A stretch of DNA of 64,000 bases, taken from positions 40,860 through 104,859 of the forward strand of contig CANEAY010000007.1 of NCBI GenBank assembly GCA_947425785.1. Direction: 5' to 3'. Below are positions 61,322 through 64,000 of this stretch, in pieces. The notes beneath the pieces are model-generated. The model had not been told where the DNA came from and ran no database searches. It saw only the letters and a list, made by a program, of their open reading frames with translations. Position 1 is the stretch's first letter. Each line of letters opens with the position of its first letter. Source of the stretch: an uncultured Pseudoflavonifractor sp. (GTDB taxonomy: Bacteria > Bacillota > Clostridia > Oscillospirales > Oscillospiraceae). Made by a program: the position numbers and the translations under genes.

Positions 61322-62437
61322 TTACACGATTTCGTTTTTGGCGATGACCAGGGGATAGGTGCCGTGTCCCATGAGCATCCGGCCCTGACAGACCCGGACG
61401 TTCTTGTCGGCGATGGCGTAGCGGAGCACCGCCCCCTCCTGGATGGTGGTGCGCTGCATCAGGATGCAGTTCTCCACCCGGGCCCCCTTCTCCACCTGCA
61501 CCCCGCGGGCCAGGATGGAGTTGATGACGGTGCCCTCGATGCGGCAGCCGTCGGAGATGAGGGAGTTGACGCTCTCCGAATCGGGGCCGTAGTAGGTGGA
61601 GGGGTTGGACTGGTCCTTGGTCTTGATGGGCCGGTCGGGCCGGAAGAGGTCGGCGCGGATGCCGGGATCCAGGAGGGCCATATTCTGCTGGAAATAGCCC
61701 GCCACGCTGGTGACCCGGGCGATGTAGCCGTCAAAGCGGAAGGAGCGCATATCCAGCTTGCCCACGTTGGCCTGGAGCACGCCCTGGCTGAAGGAGGCCA
61801 CGTCGTGGGCGGCGCACTGGTCTACCAGGGACATGAGCAGGGACTTGGACATGATGTAGACCTCCAGAGAGGCCACATCGCCCTTCACCTGGGTGGGGGA
61901 GGCGGCCACATCGGTGATCCTGCCCTGGCCGTCCACGGAGAAGTAGTTGCACAGCTTGGGGTCGGTATAGGTGGTGCCGGAGCAGATGGCGGTGATGTCC
62001 GCCCCGGACTTGATATGCTGCTCAAAGGCCTCGGCAATGGGCAGGTTGGCCGCCAGGTCGCCGGAGGCCAGCACCACGTAGTCCTGGCGGATGGTCTTCA
62101 GGTAGGAATACACGCCGGCCAGAGCGTCCATGCGGCCCCGGTAACGGCCGCCGTGCTTGCCGGAGAAGCTGAAGGGGGGCAGGATGCGCAGGCCGCCCCG
62201 CTTCCGGGCCAGATCCCAGTCCTTGCCGGAGCCCACGTGATCCAGCAGGGACTGGTAGGAGGTGTAGACGATGAGTCCCACGTCGTCAATGCCGGCGTTG
62301 ACCATGTTGGACAGGGCGAAATCCACCAGACGGTACCGTCCGCCGAAGGGGATGGAGCAGGTGTTCCTCAGCTGTACCAGCTCCCGCAGCTCCGGGTTCT
62401 CCCGGTAGGCAAAAATGATTCCATGAAGGTCGTTCAT
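61322..62437 (-). CDS. glgD: Glucose-1-phosphate adenylyltransferase regulatory subunit GlgD
   Basis: A 371-aa GlgC-like protein of the Firmicute GlgD type: [57 protein letters not shown] lacks the GGxGSRL nucleotide loop of GlgC. The C-terminal hexapeptide repeats are kept ([28 protein letters not shown]). GlgD raises GlgC activity in a heterotetramer. It overlaps glgC by 4 bp. Confidence 0.94.
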   Translation of the reverse strand: MNDLHGIIFAYRENPELRELVQLRNTCSIPFGGRYRLVDFALSNMVNAGIDDVGLIVYTSYQSLLDHVGSGKDWDLARKRGGLRILPPFSFSGKHGGRYRGRMDALAGVYSYLKTIRQDYVVLASGDLAANLPIAEAFEQHIKSGADITAICSGTTYTDPKLCNYFSVDGQGRITDVAASPTQVKGDVASLEVYIMSKSLLMSLVDQCAAHDVASFSQGVLQANVGKLDMRSFRFDGYIARVTSVAGYFQQNMALLDPGIRADLFRPDRPIKTKDQSNPSTYYGPDSESVNSLISDGCRIEGTVINSILARGVQVEKGARVENCILMQRTTIQEGAVLRYAIADKNVRVCQGRMLMGHGTYPLVIAKNEIV

Positions 62438-63642
62438 GCCTTCACCCCCTTGATATTTCTGGTGACCATGGCGGCGGGCTCCACAGTGGCGCCGTCGCCT
62501 ACGGTGAGGTCTTGGGCCACCACGGCGATGCCCCAGTCCTCGCGCTTGGTCTTCTTGCCGCCCACATGGGCCTTCTCTCCGATGGTGGAGCGCTCGGCCA
62601 CGATGGCGTACTCCACCACGGCTCCCTTCTTCACCACGGCCCCGGGCATGAGGATGGAGTAACGCACGGTGGCCCCCTCCTCCACGGTGACCGAGTGGAA
62701 GAGCACCGAGTTTTCCACCTTGCCGTAGATCTCACAGCCGCTGGTGGCGATGGAGTGCTTCAGGCTGCCCTTGGCCCCGATGAACTGGGGGGGCCGGACA
62801 GAGGTGCGGGCGTAGATGGGCCAGTCGGGGGCGTAGAGGTCGAAGCCGGACTGGACGGGGGAGAGCAGATCCATGTTGGCGTCCCAGAGGGAGTCAATGG
62901 TGCCCACGTCCTTCCAGTAGCCCTTGAAGCGGTAGGCGGTCATGGTCTCGCCGGCGTTCAGCATGGCGGGGATGATGTTCTTGCCGAAGTCGTTGCTGCT
63001 CTTCTCGTCCTTCTCGTCGGCAATGAGGTACTCCCGCAGCTTGCTCCAGGTGAAGATGTAAATGCCCATGGAGGCCAGGTTGCTCTTGGGCTTCTTGGGC
63101 TTCTCCTCGAACTCGTAAATTTTGTCGTTCTCGTCCACGTTCATGATGCCGAAGCGGCTGGCCTCCTCCAGGGGCACCTCCATGACGGAGATGGTGCAGG
63201 CGGCGTTCACAGCCTTGTGGTGATCCAGCATCTTGGAGTAGTCCATCTTGTAAATATGGTCGCCGGAGAGGATGAGCACATACTCCGGGTCGTACTGCTC
63301 CAGGAAGCTCAGGTTCTGGTAGATGGCGTTGGCGGTGCCCTTGTACCAGGTGCCCTTCTCGTCCTCCTGGACGTAGGGGGGCAGGATGTGGACGCCGCCG
63401 TCCATCACGTCCAGATCCCAGGGCTGGCCGGAGCCGATGTAGGCGTTGAGCTCCAGGGGTTTATACTGGGTCAGCACGCCCACGGTGTCAATGCCGGAGT
63501 TGACGCAGTTGGAAAGGGGGAAGTCGATGATGCGGTACTTTCCCCCGAAGGGGACTGCCGGCTTGGCCACCTTGCTGGTGAGAGCCTTCAGTCGGCTGCC
63601 CTGGCCTCCGGCCAGGAGCATGGCTACACATTCCTTTTTCAT
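62434..63642 (-). CDS. glgC: Glucose-1-phosphate adenylyltransferase catalytic subunit GlgC
   Basis: A 402-aa ADP-glucose pyrophosphorylase: [41 protein letters not shown] at the start, [36 protein letters not shown], and C-terminal beta-helix repeats. It makes the glucosyl donor for GlgA. First gene of the operon, with a GAGGTGATATC ribosome site. A 47-bp tandem repeat array begins about 120 bp upstream; no clear promoter was found between. Confidence 0.95.
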   Translation of the reverse strand: MKKECVAMLLAGGQGSRLKALTSKVAKPAVPFGGKYRIIDFPLSNCVNSGIDTVGVLTQYKPLELNAYIGSGQPWDLDVMDGGVHILPPYVQEDEKGTWYKGTANAIYQNLSFLEQYDPEYVLILSGDHIYKMDYSKMLDHHKAVNAACTISVMEVPLEEASRFGIMNVDENDKIYEFEEKPKKPKSNLASMGIYIFTWSKLREYLIADEKDEKSSNDFGKNIIPAMLNAGETMTAYRFKGYWKDVGTIDSLWDANMDLLSPVQSGFDLYAPDWPIYARTSVRPPQFIGAKGSLKHSIATSGCEIYGKVENSVLFHSVTVEEGATVRYSILMPGAVVKKGAVVEYAIVAERSTIGEKAHVGGKKTKREDWGIAVVAQDLTVGDGATVEPAAMVTRNIKGVKA

Positions 63643-63761
63643 GATATCACCTCATTGTTGATGGTGCTCTCCAAAGCGCTGGGGTCATATTCAAAAATCA
63701 CGCCTTCCTCGCGTGGTTCCTGACAAATTTTTCCGGCCCTCCGGGCCCTTTTTCGGCGCCC

Positions 63762-64000
63762 CTCCGGGCTCACAGATCACGTCCTCGTCCCCATGATCTC
63801 CCGATCCTCTCCGGGCTCACAGATCACGTCCTCGTCCCCATGATCTCCCGATCCCCTCCGGGCTCACAGATCACGTCCTCGTCCCCATGATCTCCCGGTC
63901 CTCTCCGGGCTCACAGATCACGTCCTCGTCCCTGTGATCTCCCGGTCCTCTCCGGGCTCACAGATCACGTCCTCGTCCCCATGATCTCCCGATCCCCTCC
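63762..64000. repeat. 47-bp tandem repeat array, continues past the window
   Basis: Five copies at a strict 47-bp period (the CCGGGCTCAC landmark falls at 63764, 63811, 63858, 63905 and 63952). Each carries AGATCA and TGATCT as inverted arms. Copies differ only in a few bases; one copy has CTG for CCA next to the right arm. There is no reading frame, since 47 is not a multiple of 3. Confidence 0.9.

Noticed and set aside
63731..63752. GGCCC-TCC-GGGCC stem followed by CTTTTTC as a rightward terminator
   Set aside because: No rightward gene precedes it, so it is left unannotated; it may be part of the repeat region.
63762..64000. The 47-bp array as a CRISPR
   Set aside because: The repeat is strictly tandem with no variable spacers between copies, and no cas gene is visible.

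Overview
The window looks like a high-GC gut Firmicute of the Oscillospiraceae type (inference). Pointers are AGGAGG-type ribosome binding sites with frequent GTG/TTG starts, a GlgC/GlgD pair, RNase J, SLH-domain surface proteins, a PBSX-like contractile tail, a 2-hydroxyacyl-CoA dehydratase system and a lysine riboswitch. No rRNA, tRNA, IS element or CRISPR array was seen.

Region 1 (1-7310) is the right part of a PBSX/XkdK-type contractile tail module on the + strand: two connector genes (the first cut by the window edge), sheath, tube, a tail chaperone with a -1 frameshift site, an odd 203-aa protein where a tape measure is expected, LysM protein, hub, spike, gp25-like, J-like and last baseplate protein, then a terminator. 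No long tape measure, tail fibre or lysis gene is visible. Region 2 (7320-15431) holds housekeeping and accessory genes: an ankyrin protein, a small SLH protein, a hydroxyacid dehydrogenase, pyruvate carboxylase and recG.

Region 3 (15527-32550) is a coherent sigma-54 regulon. A PAS/AAA+/Fis activator gene, broken by an in-frame TGA, precedes three -24/-12 promoters and two identical 20-bp palindromes. One promoter drives an MFS carrier, an AEC carrier and an acyl-CoA ligase. The divergent one drives the dehydratase activator. The third drives acyl-CoA dehydrogenase, type III CoA-transferase, a LarA-like protein, both 2-hydroxyacyl-CoA dehydratase subunits, a TRAP transporter and an enolase-superfamily enzyme. 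Together they suggest uptake of a 2-hydroxy acid, CoA activation, dehydration and reduction of the enoyl-CoA.

Region 4 (32565-43180) is a murein-peptide/oligopeptide scavenging operon: dipeptide epimerase, OppA-B-C-D-F, LD-carboxypeptidase and an NlpC/P60 hydrolase. It is transcribed leftward behind a lysine riboswitch with its own terminator, next to a divergent WYL regulator. Region 5 (43200-54380) has a large MBG/SLH surface protein, an ArsC/Spx-like protein, a nucleotidyltransferase-phosphomannomutase fusion, RNase J and glycogen phosphorylase.

Region 6 (54400-59850) has a membrane acyltransferase, a compact locus with the architecture of a type I toxin-antitoxin system (55500-55850), a gamma-glutamyltransferase, a membrane carrier and a divergent LysR regulator. 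Region 7 (59873-64000) is a glgC-glgD-glgA operon with a 47-bp tandem repeat array upstream of glgC that runs off the window.
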